Source: Anagrus nilaparvatae
Taxonomy: Eukaryota > Arthropoda > Insecta > Hymenoptera > Mymaridae
Length of the DNA: 64,000 nucleotides
Reading direction: 5' to 3'
NCBI GenBank assembly: GCA_022575985.1
Contig: JAKSXM010000002.1
Location: 18,773,001 to 18,837,000 of the forward strand
Part shown: positions 45,966 through 56,832 of the stretch, in pieces
How positions within the stretch are numbered: the first letter of the stretch is position 1
How the letters are laid out: each line of letters starts with the position of its first letter
Made by a program: the position numbers and the translations under genes
Notes under the pieces: model-generated
Told to the model about the DNA's origin: nothing
Seen by the model: the letters and a program-made list of their open reading frames with translations, nothing else
The model's database searches: none

Positions 45966-46670
45966 GCAACACTTGGCCCTCTAGATAGCCTCCCCCCATT
46001 CATACCCCCCAAATGGATTAACATTTTTTTTATTAGGAAAATTAAAAGTCAAAGCGTATTCTTATATTCTTGGGACGCTGAAACCAAAAATGAATATAAA
46101 CAATGTTTTCTATCAACGTTTGGCCCTGTAGACCATCCCAGTACCCCCATTCATCCCCCCAAAACGGGATAAAAATATTTTTATTACAAAAATTAAAACT
46201 CAATGTTTATTCTTACGTGTTTTGGATGGTTTCAGTGTCCTAAAAAAAAATAATACACTTTCTATACACTAAGTTATAATTTTTGTAATAAAAATATTTT
46301 TAACCCGTTTGGGGGGATGAATAGGGGTACTGGGATGGTCTAGAAGGCCTAGCATTGGTTAACAACAATTTTTATATTCATCTTTGGATTCAGCGTCTCA
46401 AAAAATATAAGAATACACATTGAATTTTAATTGTCCTAATAAAAACTATTTTTAACCCGTTTGGGTGGATGAATGGGGGCACTGGGGTAGTCTAGAGGAC
46501 CTAGAATTGGTTAAAAACATTTTTTATATCCATGTTTAGATTCAGCGTCTCAGAAAACATGAGAAAACACATTGATTTTTAATTTTTGTAATAAAAATAT
46601 TTTTATCCCGCTGGGAGGAATTGAGTAGTTTTATTGCTTTTCTATGGCCATATTCGGTTTTATCACCACC
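45966..46670. repeat. diverged ~150-bp repeats in both orientations
   Basis: Blocks with CCCCCATTCATCCCCCC lie at about 45998 and 46145 in one orientation, and at about 46310, 46460 and 46610 in the other (GGGGGGATGAATAGGGG and related forms). Adjacent text (ATAAAAATATTTTTA, TTAGATTCAGCGTCTCA) repeats with them. Non-coding. Confidence 0.75.
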
Positions 46671-46778
46671 TAAGACCCATTTCAATAACATAAAACCTAA
46701 ACTAAGAGTAAAGCCTTAGTCTTTACCAAGAGTAAAGACTAGTCCTCATTTATTATTATTATTTTTTTTGTACCTGTA

Positions 46779-46889
46779 GTAAAAATTTTTGAAGCTTAAA
46801 AAAGGAGAGAAAATAAAAATTTCTAAAAATACAGCATATTTTTAGAAATTTTTATTTTCTCTCCTTTTTTAAGCTCCGAAAATTTTTAC
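46779..46889. repeat. hairpin with ~50-bp arms
   Basis: GTAAAAATTTTTGAAGCTT, then AAAAAAGGAGAGAAAATAAA, meets its inverse around a few-base loop at about 46832-46836. The arms differ at only a few bases. Its right arm overlaps the start of the right palindrome arm. Confidence 0.85.
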
Positions 46890-48361
46890 TTGAATTTAGT
46901 AAACTTTTTCCTCTTTGGCCTTAAATTTTTTTAATTTAGAAACCAAACAAAACAATTCTTATTTTTTTAAAACAATTGTTAACATTTATGTAAATAAAAA
47001 ATGTTATATAATAAAAGATTTATGTAATATTCAAATTTTTTTTAGTTCATTTCGATTGTGGCTTGTATATATAAAATTTAAAATGCCAAAACAAAATTTT
47101 TATGGCTTTAAAATAACTTTTGAGACGAGAATACCTTCTTTGATACCACTTAGATATTCTAGTGTTAATACAAAAATTTTATGACAAAATTAGTTTTTAC
47201 TAGTATTTGAGTTTAGGAACGAAAAAATAAGGTAACTTTGTACTTACCCCTCGGTTTCGGAAACATTGTTTTCAGGCTTCTAAATACTCAAATATGGCAG
47301 TCGTAAATTTACAAATGCAAAATCGTAAATTTACGATTCGGTGGTAATATTACGATTTTGTCGTAAATTTACGATTTCAAAATCGTAAAATTACGAAAAA
47401 ATCGTAAATTTACGATCGAACGTAAAATTACGACAAAATCGTAATTTTACGATTATTTCGTAAATTTACCATCGGGTATTTTTAACAGTGTAATTGGCAA
47501 TTGATCCAAAAAATGCTTCTCAAAATAAATTATGGTCCTGTTAACAACTATGCATAATAGAAAAAATAGTAAAAATTTCTACTTCGACAAAACCTCGCAA
47601 AACTTTCAAAATTTTGTTTAAAAAATTTTTTTTCTCATCTTATTATTTTATACTTATAGTTCTTAAAAAATATTTTTAAAGTAGGTTTGATCACACATTT
47701 TTTTTTAATGCCAGCTGGGATCTTTGAGAGTGTGTGGGAGAAAGGGAACTTCTCTTCCTCTATGAAATTCTACTGTATGATGACATTGTACTGTAAAAAT
47801 GTAATTGTAAAAATAAATTCATAATTTCAGGGTATAAGTTTCAAGCATATAATTAATATTTAAAAATAAACTTTAACGATTTTCTTTTTTAGGTAATCAA
47901 TAAAAATACATAGTATGCCTACTTGACCCTCAAGAACAAAATATATTATATGCACTTGGTAAATGATAATTTAAATAAAATTTAAGTTTGAAAATCTAAT
48001 TCCTTAAGAACGTAATAAGAAATTTTTTAGCAATTTAATTTTTTAGTAATTTAATTTTTACTAGCTGATTGGCTCCGCGATGCTTGGCTCAGACCAACCG
48101 TATTTTTAATAATTAACACATAAATGTACTCAAATATTGGTAATATATATAATTTGAGATACATTATGATAATAATAAAAAGTTATTAAAATGTGTAAAT
48201 AATTATATACAATTTTTGAATAAAAACATTTACACAAAGATAATTTGTCTAAAGATGTCAAAAATTGAATGTTTTAGTTTTCGCAGAATAAGTAAATGGG
48301 ACAGGTAATAGGACAAATAAGAGATTAATAAAAAGATAATTACTTAAGATAGATAAATAAA
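46872..48361. repeat. right arm of the giant palindrome
   Basis: Inverse of 42637-44171. It contains the inner block with GTACTTACCCCTCGGTTTCG, a CGTAAATTTACG array at 47295-47491 that is about 40 bases shorter than on the left, the tip CGGGTATTTTTAACAGTGT, and then array-unit sequence read backwards (including AACCGTATTTTTAATAATTA). The match stops near 48361, where a further direct copy of the inner block begins. Confidence 0.9.
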
Positions 48362-48739
48362 ATTTTATGACAAAATTAGTTTTTACTCGTATTTGAGTTT
48401 AGGAACGAAAAAATAAGGTAACTTTGTACTTACCCCTCGGTTTCGGAAACATTGTTTTCAGGCTTCTAAATACTCAAATATGGCAGTCGTAAATTTACAA
48501 ATGCAAAATCGTAAATTTACCATAAAAATCGTAAATTTACGATTCGGTGGTAATATTACGATTTTGTCGTAAATTTACGATTTCAAAATCGTAAAATTAC
48601 GAAAAAATCGTAAATTTACGATCGATCGTAAAATTACGATTTAAATGGTAAATTTACGATTTTTTTAGTAAATTTACGACAAAATCGTAATTTTACGATT
48701 ATTTCGTAAATTTACCATCGGGTATTTTTAACAGTGTAA
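48362..48739. mobile_element. third copy of the CGTAAATTTACG foldback arm
   Basis: It repeats 47175-47491 in the same orientation: TTTTATGACAAAATTAGTTT, GTACTTACCCCTCGG, then the CGTAAATTTACG array and the tip CGGGTATTTTTAACAGTGTA. This copy has the ~40-base block missing from the right arm plus one more ACCATAAAAATCGT unit. It indicates that the array belongs to a mobile foldback family. Confidence 0.8.
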
Positions 48740-50341
48740 TTTTTGGTCTCACAACAGTTGGGAAAATTATTGTGCAGCTGCTTGAATATATTTTTTCAGT
48801 AACCTTTTGAAAATCTCAGATGGCTGATTTTAAATTTTATAAACAGTAAAAATTTGTCATTTATGGATTAAAAATCGTTTTCAAATGGACAAAATGAATA
48901 GTTAAGATTGGTAAGTTTAGAAATTATATTCATTTTAAAAATAGTTAGAAACAGGTCAGTTTTCAAAAAAATCAATCCGACGAAAATTTCAAAAATGGAC
49001 AACGTGGAATTTTTTTCCAGTTTTGGCAGTAATAAACTAAAAATAAGCAATTAAAGTTGATGAAGCCTCAGACTGTTTAGCCAATAGGCAAAATGACCTT
49101 AGGATTTTACAAAAATTTATTCGGATTTTCCTTATAAAAAATAAAAAATTTATCTGGAATATGTCTGGAAAAGTCGTATTATTTAATAATCATAATTTCA
49201 TACCAGATGTAAAATTAAAAATATTTAAAAGAATAAAAATTAACTAAAATCTTATTAACTTAAAACTGATATTTGGGTTATCCCATATCACTTGTGTGGT
49301 ATTTGAATGTTATTACTTTATAATTAAAAAAACAGGTAATTTTAAAAATAGTTGCCAATTTATTAATTCTGATTAATAATTTTGATAGATTACAATTAGT
49401 TAAAATTTTCATACAATAACAAAATACATTTTTAGAATGATTAATTTACATAAGTATTATTTCTTTTTTTTTTTAAAGAATCAGGGATTAACCCTTTTTT
49501 TAAATATAAATAAATAAATTAATTGTTTTTGTCCGAATTTGCGATAGACTAATCAATTATTAGTAATACCTTATTAATATTCAATACTCGCATTCACATG
49601 AAAAATTTTCGTTACGTAAGGAAAAACTGCAGTAAAACCCACGTAAGGTATTAGGAATTTCTCTAAATTACGGAACTACTGCATTCCCAGTATAAAGATT
49701 GTAAATGCTATAAATCACTCGGCTATCAACGATAATTTTGAAAATTTTGAAAAAAACTTGGATAGAGGTAAGCGGATTTTTTTCAGATTATAACTGAATC
49801 GAAATCGAAATTATACTTTAAGTCTATGACCCATATCTCCCTGAAACCGTAAATGTTTACCCCTCTTCCCTCCATCTTAACAATTACACGTCCCGATGAA
49901 AATTTTCCATGTTATTTGTTAATTTTATTATTTTTTTATTATTTAAGTATATTTATATGCGCTGACATAGTCAAAGCCCAATTGATATAAAGTTAAATAA
50001 AATTATAATTATAAAATAAGTTTACATACAAAAAACTAACTAATTTTTAATTAAACTCAATTTAAATTGTAAATAATTTAGTTAAATAATTTAAGTTAAA
50101 TTCAAGTAATTAATATTGAAATCGAATAACTAATTAAAATTTCAAACTTGATAATAAAATAAGGAAAAATTGAACACTGAAATAACATTTAATACGAAGT
50201 AATAGAAAAGTTAATAAATTGACGAGTAAATTGAGAAGTTATTTAGACATTGGATTTTATTATAAAGAGGACTGCTTTATCGTTCCAAGTTAAAATGATT
50301 TTATATCTTCAAGCATGTTTAATCGTTTCAATATTACCAAC
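48740..50341. other. AT-rich region, nothing recognised
   Basis: No coding frame with a recognisable domain, no paired repeat. Short open frames such as 48868-49050 are chance. Confidence 0.5.
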
Positions 50342-50578
50342 GCAATGCTGTTAAAAATAGCTCCCGTAAATTTGCGAAAAATTATTACATTTTTGATAAA
50401 AATTGTAAATTTACAACAACAAAAAATCAAAAATTTTCGATTACTGTGACTAAATTTGCTAAACTTAGTAAATGCACGATTTTCATCGAAAATTTACAAA
50501 TATTTTTTAAAATTTAATAATTATTTTGCAAATTAACTATATGCTTTGCAAATTTACAGGAGTTATTTTTAATAGTGT
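50342..50578. mobile_element. ~235-bp foldback MITE with GCTGTTAAAAATAG tips
   Basis: The left tip GCTGTTAAAAATAGCTCCCG and right tip AGGAGTTATTTTTAATAGTG are imperfect inverses. The interior repeats TAAATTTAC- and TTTGCAAA-like words in both orientations. The tips match those of the CGTAAATTTACG family (CACTGTTAAAAATACCCG), so this is a short diverged member. Confidence 0.7.
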
Positions 50579-50948
50579 AATTAAAAATAGGTCCACCGAG
50601 AAAAATCGTGAGAAATATTGTTATAATCGTAACGATCGGCGTGTTTAAATGTGCTATTATTAATAAAAAAAGGTTTAGTCATATAAAAATGTATCCTAAA
50701 ACATTAAACATTTTTAACCGTGACCTTATTATAAATAATATAAGTGTTCTTATGACATGAAGCAATCCGTTTTTCAGATAATTTTAAAGATTTATCATCT
50801 TTTAAGTTTCCAACCTTGAAATAGTATTTTTTTTAATTTTACCGTATTCAACCATGTAAGTAAAATTTTTCTTATGTATCGAGCGTGTTTAATTAAACTT
50901 AAATTAATTAATATTACTTGTGCCATGAAACAGTATATTAAGTAGCAA

Positions 50949-51127
50949 GGGCGTAAAAGTTTTGGCACTAGCGTGAGCACTAGCACGAGTGATCGGCGAA
51001 GCCGGGCACGAGTGATATGTGATCACGCTCGTGTCTAAAGTATTTCGCCCATGGTGCTTACACTATTTTTTGCCCACCTAGGCGTAGAACGAGTGCAGAA
51101 AATTCTTTACGCACGAGTTTTACGCCC
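50949..51127. mobile_element. ~180-bp MITE with GGGCGTAAAA ends
   Basis: The ends GGGCGTAAAA (50949-50958) and TTTTACGCCC (51118-51127) are exact inverses. The interior is much more GC-rich than its surroundings and has GCACGAGTGAT, GATCACGCTCGTG and ACGAGTGCAG, which pair with one another. Nothing is encoded. Confidence 0.75.
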
Positions 51128-52172
51128 GGGAGGGCAAAAAAGTTTATTTGGTCTCTAAATTATATATGACCCTGTAAAAAATAACTTTAGGTCTTATCAA
51201 TAATTTTATTTTCCGCCGTGCCTGGCTCTAACAGAAGTAACATTTTCTTGACTTGTCAAAAATAACATAGACAAGCGTATTAGAGACTACGGCTTTTTTC
51301 CAATTTTAAATTTATTAATATTTTTACAAAAGCATTATTTTATAAAAGTGAAGTTGATTAATAAAAATGATAATATTCTGACACAATGTCGGTGCTGAAC
51401 ATGCACTTATTTTCACTTTCTTTTAAATATTATTTCTTAATAAATTGAATACTGAATAGATAAACCTTACAACCTTTAAAATAAAATTCAAATTTAAGTT
51501 ATTAACAAGAGAAAAAATTATCATAAGTAATTGTAAAATAAGATTAAATATTTACCTTCAAAAAATATTCAAGTGATAAAATTACAAAATGATGACACTG
51601 TATTACCAGAGGTTTATTTATGCGCAAAATAACAATATTAATTTTGCGAATAGATTTAGCTTTTAAAGTTGTCCAATCAATGTTAATAAGTGCTTCATAT
51701 AAACTTTCATTCTAGGATAAAAAATTAAAATTTAATCTTATATTAATATGAATTTAAATAAACGATAGAAAAAACACAATTTTACAAAATTTTCAAAATA
51801 TTTTAGAAGTCATAAAATTTTAGAGCTACCATAAGAATTTCAAATTAAATGTTTTCTGTAAATATCTTGATACAAAAAAAAAAAAATTTCTTAAACTATT
51901 TATTATGAAAAACTAAAAGTAGTCGAGGGTACGGCTATTTCTGAACAGATGCTAAAAAAGTTTAAATACTCGAAAAATTGCATTTTGAGAGAAAATTAAA
52001 TATTTTTAGTAAATAAATTTAATCGATTTTTAGAGCCACCAGTTTTTTTATAATTTTTTACGAAATTTCTATTAAATTGAGAAACTCTATTGGATTTTAG
52101 TTAAAAGTTCATTATTTGTTTATTTGTATATGTTTAAATATATTTTGAGCGCTAAATATAATAAATCTGTAC
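51128..52172. other. AT-rich region, nothing recognised
   Basis: No gene, domain or paired repeat supported. Confidence 0.45.
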
Positions 52173-52795
52173 ACTGAAAAACTTTTGCACTTGCGGCAAG
52201 CGGATTTTTCCTCTTGCGCAAGTGGATTTCTTTTGTGGCTAGAGGATGGTTTTTTTACTGTGGTATCCTTAAAGAGTTAAAATTGAATAAAAGCTTATAC
52301 AGAGTTAATATAAGTGTAACATCAAGTCAGACAAAAAAAAATCCAAAGCTCTGCTTGTTTCAAAAAAAAAAATCATTACTCATAAATCTATTATTGGACA
52401 ATACATATCAGTGAAGGCATTATTAAAAAATTTTTTAGAGAAATCTGGAGTGCTAAAGCAAGTTAAAAGAGTTTAAAGAGTTTATTATTGATCTTTAAAA
52501 GTCAAATGAAACAAGAATTAAGCATGTGATGCAAGGTAGTTTATGTATAGATATTAAAAAAGCCTTGCAAGAAAAAAATGTTTTGTCAATTGCAGCATAT
52601 TATGATGACTTCAACATTGGCAATGATATTGGTCCCCATTAAAAAAATAATAAATTAGGAGCAGTTTATTACACTTTTCCTTGCTTCCCACCAAAAACAA
52701 AAATGTTACCTAAATTAATTTTTGCTGCGATGATATTTCAAGCTAAAATTAGAGAAGTCAACTCATGCATAAAGACATTTATACTATTTGCTGAA
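52173..52795 (+). pseudogene. remnant of an unidentified element or gene with a YYDDFN block, broken by the BEL/Pao insertion
   Basis: It opens with CACTGAAAAACTTTTGCACT and palindromic CTTGCGGCAAGCGGA words. About 52480-52790 reads, with stops, as ETRIKHVMQGSLCIDIKKAL, AAYYDDFNIGNDIG and KLGAVYYTFPCFPPKTKMLP. These resemble a conserved insect protein with a YYDDFE...NALGS...KLGAVY pattern that I associate with repeat-derived genes, but I cannot name it. A related inverted copy of the front part lies at 57.96-58.42 kb. The retroelement LTR interrupts the text at 52796. Confidence 0.5.
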
Positions 52796-53018
52796 TGTTC
52801 CGTGAACGGATAGATATTTTGGAGTTGGTTATAAATGAAAACGGCGGCCATTGAATATAAAACAGTAGCTTTATTAAAGAGCGTGCGCTCATGGCGGCAC
52901 TTTGGAGCGAACTGCTTTTCGCTTGATGAATATACATTTAAAAGGCGCTCATGCGCAATACAATATATGTACAATAAAATATACTGACGCGTATAATAAT
53001 GTAACGTATACCGAGACA
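52796..53018 (-). repeat. 3' LTR of the BEL/Pao element (full length, ~223 bp)
   Basis: In plus-strand coordinates it starts TGTTCCGTGAACGG and ends CCGAGACA, the TG...CA termini expected of an LTR. Immediately inside it, a plus-strand pyrimidine tract (TCCCACCCACCC) is the polypurine tract on the element's strand, marking this as the 3' LTR. Its first ~147 bases match the partial LTR at 57694 with about three differences. Confidence 0.85.
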
Positions 53019-53370
53019 TCCCACCCACCCATTCTATGAAGTAGAATGTCGGAGCAGAGGGAGCAACTTTCAAAAAAGAAAATTTAAACAATTCAGAATA
53101 AAAGAAATTTTATAAAAAATAAAAATGTACAATAAATAGTTTGAATTTAAATAAGTTGAATTTAAATACATCACATGCTTAATTAATCATTAATAAATGA
53201 ATCAATAAATAAATATCAATTTTTGAATAAAAATACATAAATACACTCTTTTCTTTTTTAAACAAGTATTACACAATTAATTAAATTAAATATTTATGGT
53301 TAAAAAACTTTACACAATTAAATTAATAAAATATAACAATATAATTATAAATGGAGACTATATTTACAAA
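53019..53370 (-). other. BEL/Pao 3' untranslated region
   Basis: AT-rich spacer between the pol stop and the polypurine tract at 53018-53032. No env-like frame was seen. Confidence 0.7.
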
Positions 53371-56300
53371 TCAATTATTATTAGTCTCGAGTAAGACCAA
53401 CTTATGTATTGGCCTCTTGAGCTCAGACGTACTCGTCCTCAAAGAAGCCGCTCTCGTTAGCCCATCCTTACCCTGATATGTTTTGATAACTCTGGCTAAA
53501 GGCCACTTCGATGGAGGCATTGTCTCATCTGATATCAAAACAATATCATCCACCTGTATATTACGCATCTCTTGGTTCCACTTGTGTCTTTCCTGTAGTG
53601 TGTGTAAATACTCTAAAGACCAAGTTTTCCACCAATCCTGTACCATGTTCTGAACTTGTTTGTATCGTTGCGTAGGTAGTATTTTGTCATTAGTGTAGTC
53701 AGGTTCAGGTAATATGTAAGCATTTGATTGGTGTAAAATCATTGAGGGACAAAGTATTTGTCTATCAGTGGGATCATCAGTTAAGGGTATTAAGGGGCGC
53801 GAGTTAAGACACGCTTCTACCTGCTTAATTAAAGTGTATAGTTCCTCAAAAGTTAATTTATGATCACCTAGTACCCTTCTTAAATGATGTTTCACTGATT
53901 TAACAGCGGCTTCCCATAAACCACCAAAGTGAGGAGAGCCGGGAGGGTTAAATACCCAAGAAGTACCTTCTTCAACTAATAAATTCTCTAGTTCATGCAT
54001 ATGAGTAGAAGACTCCATATACATTTCTTTTAGAGTTTTATCAGCGCCTACAAAATTTGTGCCTCTATCACTTACTAAAATTGAACATTGCCCCCTAGTG
54101 GATGTAAATCTACGGAAGGCTGAAATGAAATCCTGACTAGTATATCCTGTCACTAATTCTAAATGAACAGCACGAGAAGCCATACAAATGAAAACTGCAA
54201 GATAAGTTTTGTAAGTTTTAGAACCTCTACCACGAAACCTTAAAACATCAATAGGACCAGCATAATCAACACCCGTTACTCTGAAAGGCTTATCAGGTCT
54301 TTCTATTCTAAAAGAGGGAAGGAATCCCATTTTTTGATTAGAACGACTTGCATTGTATCTTATGCAATTATGACAGCTATGGATAGTTTTCTTAACTAAA
54401 GAACGACCTTTCACAATCCATGCCTCTTGCCTAACTGAAGATAGTGTTAAATTAACGCCACCATGAAGAGTTTTATTATGATGAAATCTTACTAACAGTG
54501 TGGAAAAGGTATCTTTATAAGGTAATATACAAGGAAATTTTTGATCGTAATTCATTAACGAGCTATTAAAACGACCTCCTAATCTTAATAAATTTTGATC
54601 GAAAAAAGGGTTTAACCGAGCGATGGATGAATGCTTCAAGTTGCCATTGTGTTCAATAATTTTAAACTCTTTATCAAAATATGCATGTTGTACTAAATAG
54701 ATCCATGTAAGTTTGGCTCTATGTTTTTCCATTACCGTAACAATAGGAAAAGTTTTTTCTACTTCAACTGAGTTAAACCAAAGGTTGGAAAATAATTTTG
54801 AATTTTTTAAAATCTTTAATTTTTTAGATTTCTGAATAATTTTAAATATGAATCTTAAAATAATTGACGTTATTCTTAAAAGTGTTCCAAGATTTGAATA
54901 TCTATTAATTAAGTCCCAAATTTTAATATTTTTGTTATTTACAGTATTGGAATTTGTACTTAAACAACTACAATGGCAATTTGAGTTGCATATGTTTTTT
55001 GTTTGAAACGTATCCTTTTTATCAAACAAATGAGGATTTTTGATTAAATGACTCCCTTCCCACCACAACGAAAAAGAAAGCAGCTCTTCTGGAGTAATTC
55101 CTCTAGAGATACAATCTGCTGGATTATCACCTGAACGGACATGATTCCAAAAGGCATCAGGAAGGAGACTATGAATTTGAGAACATCTGTTGGCGACAAA
55201 TTGATTCCATTTCGAAGGATGATCTTTCAACCAATATAAAACGTCAGTTGAGTCAGTGAACAAATACGTATTAACAAATTCCAATTTTAGAGTTTTTTCC
55301 ACTTTTTTGACTAATTTTGCCAACAATAGGGCTGCGTTCAACTCTAATTTTGGAATGGTCAACAGTGGTATTAAGGGAGCTACCTTTGATTTTGCTTGAA
55401 TCAACCTAACTTCTGTTTTATCTAAGCTAATAATTTTTATGTACACGCAAGCTGCGTAAGCTGTTTTAGAAGCATCAGCAAAGCCGTAAATTTCTATTTT
55501 GGCATTTGGAAGATAGCCTAACCAACGATTGACTTTGATACTATTTAATAAAGGAATTTGATTGTACAAATCCAAAAATTCAGTCTCCAAAATTTGAGGT
55601 AATTTGTCTTCCCAGTCAATCTTCGCCAGCCATAATTTTTGGATAAAAGCTTTAGCTGTGATTATGACAGGGGCTAACCATCCTAAAGGGTCATACAATT
55701 TTGCAATACTTGAAACCACTCTCCTTTTGGTGACTGATTTCCCAAATTGATCAATTTCAAGTTTAAAAAAGAAAGAATCATCTGTTGGATTCCAATTTAG
55801 ACCTAACAAACTGAAGTAGGAATGAGAAGAATCCGATTCCGATTGAAGGTCATCCGAAAATTGACTTAGTAATTTTTTGTGATTGGCCATCCATTTATGT
55901 AACTCAAAGCCACCCACCTTGCAAATATTAATTAAATCCGCCTGTTTTTTTGAAGCTTCCTCTAAGGTATGACCACCCGACAAAGTGTCATCCATGTAAG
56001 TTTCTTCACTAAGAATTTTTGCTCCTAAAGGATATTTATGACCTTCGTCAACTGCTAATTGCTTGGTAACTCTAATTGCTAAATAAGAACTACTGACCAT
56101 GCCATAAGTTACAGTTTGAAGTGACCAGGCCTTGATTTTATCATTTGGATCGAAACGCCATAAAATCTGCTGGTACTTTTGATCAGTTTTATGCACTAAG
56201 ATCTGTCTAAACATCTGTTTGATGTCTGACACAAAAACGAAACGATACTTCATCCAGCTAATTAATAGTTCTGCTAAGTCTGGAAGTAAATTTGCTCCTG

Positions 56301-56832
56301 TGTGAAGCACATCATTTATTGAAATATTATTATTATCTTTAGCAGAACCATTAAAGACTGTACGAAGTTTAGGATTTAGACTATGCTTTTTTAAAACACC
56401 ATGATGGGGGGTGAAGTAATACAAATCAAGGTCTATTATGTGACAAGACATCATCATGTGTTTAGTGAGTTGATAATCTTTCATGAAATTAATGTAAAGA
56501 GATCTAAATTGAGGGTTTTTGCTAAAACGTTCTTCCATTTTAAGTAACATACGCTTTGCATTGAGAAAAGAACCTGGAAATTTTAATTCCGACAAATTTT
56601 TAACTTTAAAAGGAAGGCGAACGACATATCTACCATCTGGTGTCCTATAATGAGTTTTAACAAAAAATTCCTCGCATTCCTGCTCTTCAGGAGTTAACAA
56701 ACCAGAGGGAGAGTCAGAAATCTCCTCTTGTCGCCAAAATCTTTCTAAATCAAAGATGAAATTCGATTCATCAGTATTTAATAGCAATGTGTTACAAAAA
56801 TTTTTACGACTAATACCGCCACCAGAAATCAA
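53371..56832 (-). CDS. pol: BEL/Pao retrotransposon pol (RT, RNase H, integrase), gag missing
   Basis: A single open frame of 1153 codons on the minus strand. Order: tail of the protease region (TPEEQECEEFFVKTH, residues ~45-60), reverse transcriptase with FVSDIKQMFRQI (~205) and YMDD (~280), RNase H with GFADASKTAYAACVY (~455) and LFTDSTDVLYWL (~525), an A17-type connection, an integrase zinc finger (HHNKTLHGG...CHNC, ~785-825) and DDE core (VDYAGPI, SDRGTNFVG, GLWEAAVKSVK), then a C-terminal DUF5641-like block (RHKWNQEMRNIQVDDIVLI). The gag and most of the protease are absent. The frame opens at a TTG, with the first ATG about 94 codons in, so the copy has a deletion and is probably not autonomous. 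All catalytic motifs look intact. LTRs lie at 52796-53018 and 57694-57841. Confidence 0.93.
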   Translation of the reverse strand: MISGGGISRKNFCNTLLLNTDESNFIFDLERFWRQEEISDSPSGLLTPEEQECEEFFVKTHYRTPDGRYVVRLPFKVKNLSELKFPGSFLNAKRMLLKMEERFSKNPQFRSLYINFMKDYQLTKHMMMSCHIIDLDLYYFTPHHGVLKKHSLNPKLRTVFNGSAKDNNNISINDVLHTGANLLPDLAELLISWMKYRFVFVSDIKQMFRQILVHKTDQKYQQILWRFDPNDKIKAWSLQTVTYGMVSSSYLAIRVTKQLAVDEGHKYPLGAKILSEETYMDDTLSGGHTLEEASKKQADLINICKVGGFELHKWMANHKKLLSQFSDDLQSESDSSHSYFSLLGLNWNPTDDSFFFKLEIDQFGKSVTKRRVVSSIAKLYDPLGWLAPVIITAKAFIQKLWLAKIDWEDKLPQILETEFLDLYNQIPLLNSIKVNRWLGYLPNAKIEIYGFADASKTAYAACVYIKIISLDKTEVRLIQAKSKVAPLIPLLTIPKLELNAALLLAKLVKKVEKTLKLEFVNTYLFTDSTDVLYWLKDHPSKWNQFVANRCSQIHSLLPDAFWNHVRSGDNPADCISRGITPEELLSFSLWWEGSHLIKNPHLFDKKDTFQTKNICNSNCHCSCLSTNSNTVNNKNIKIWDLINRYSNLGTLLRITSIILRFIFKIIQKSKKLKILKNSKLFSNLWFNSVEVEKTFPIVTVMEKHRAKLTWIYLVQHAYFDKEFKIIEHNGNLKHSSIARLNPFFDQNLLRLGGRFNSSLMNYDQKFPCILPYKDTFSTLLVRFHHNKTLHGGVNLTLSSVRQEAWIVKGRSLVKKTIHSCHNCIRYNASRSNQKMGFLPSFRIERPDKPFRVTGVDYAGPIDVLRFRGRGSKTYKTYLAVFICMASRAVHLELVTGYTSQDFISAFRRFTSTRGQCSILVSDRGTNFVGADKTLKEMYMESSTHMHELENLLVEEGTSWVFNPPGSPHFGGLWEAAVKSVKHHLRRVLGDHKLTFEELYTLIKQVEACLNSRPLIPLTDDPTDRQILCPSMILHQSNAYILPEPDYTNDKILPTQRYKQVQNMVQDWWKTWSLEYLHTLQERHKWNQEMRNIQVDDIVLISDETMPPSKWPLARVIKTYQGKDGLTRAASLRTSTSELKRPIHKLVLLETNNN

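Noticed and set aside
52738..53091. 117-codon minus-strand frame over the 3' LTR, and its partners at 57482-57835 and 57657-58016
   Set aside because: They run through LTR and leader sequence and share the same LTR-derived peptide. They are not a separate gene, although the 58016 end overlaps the YDDF remnant.
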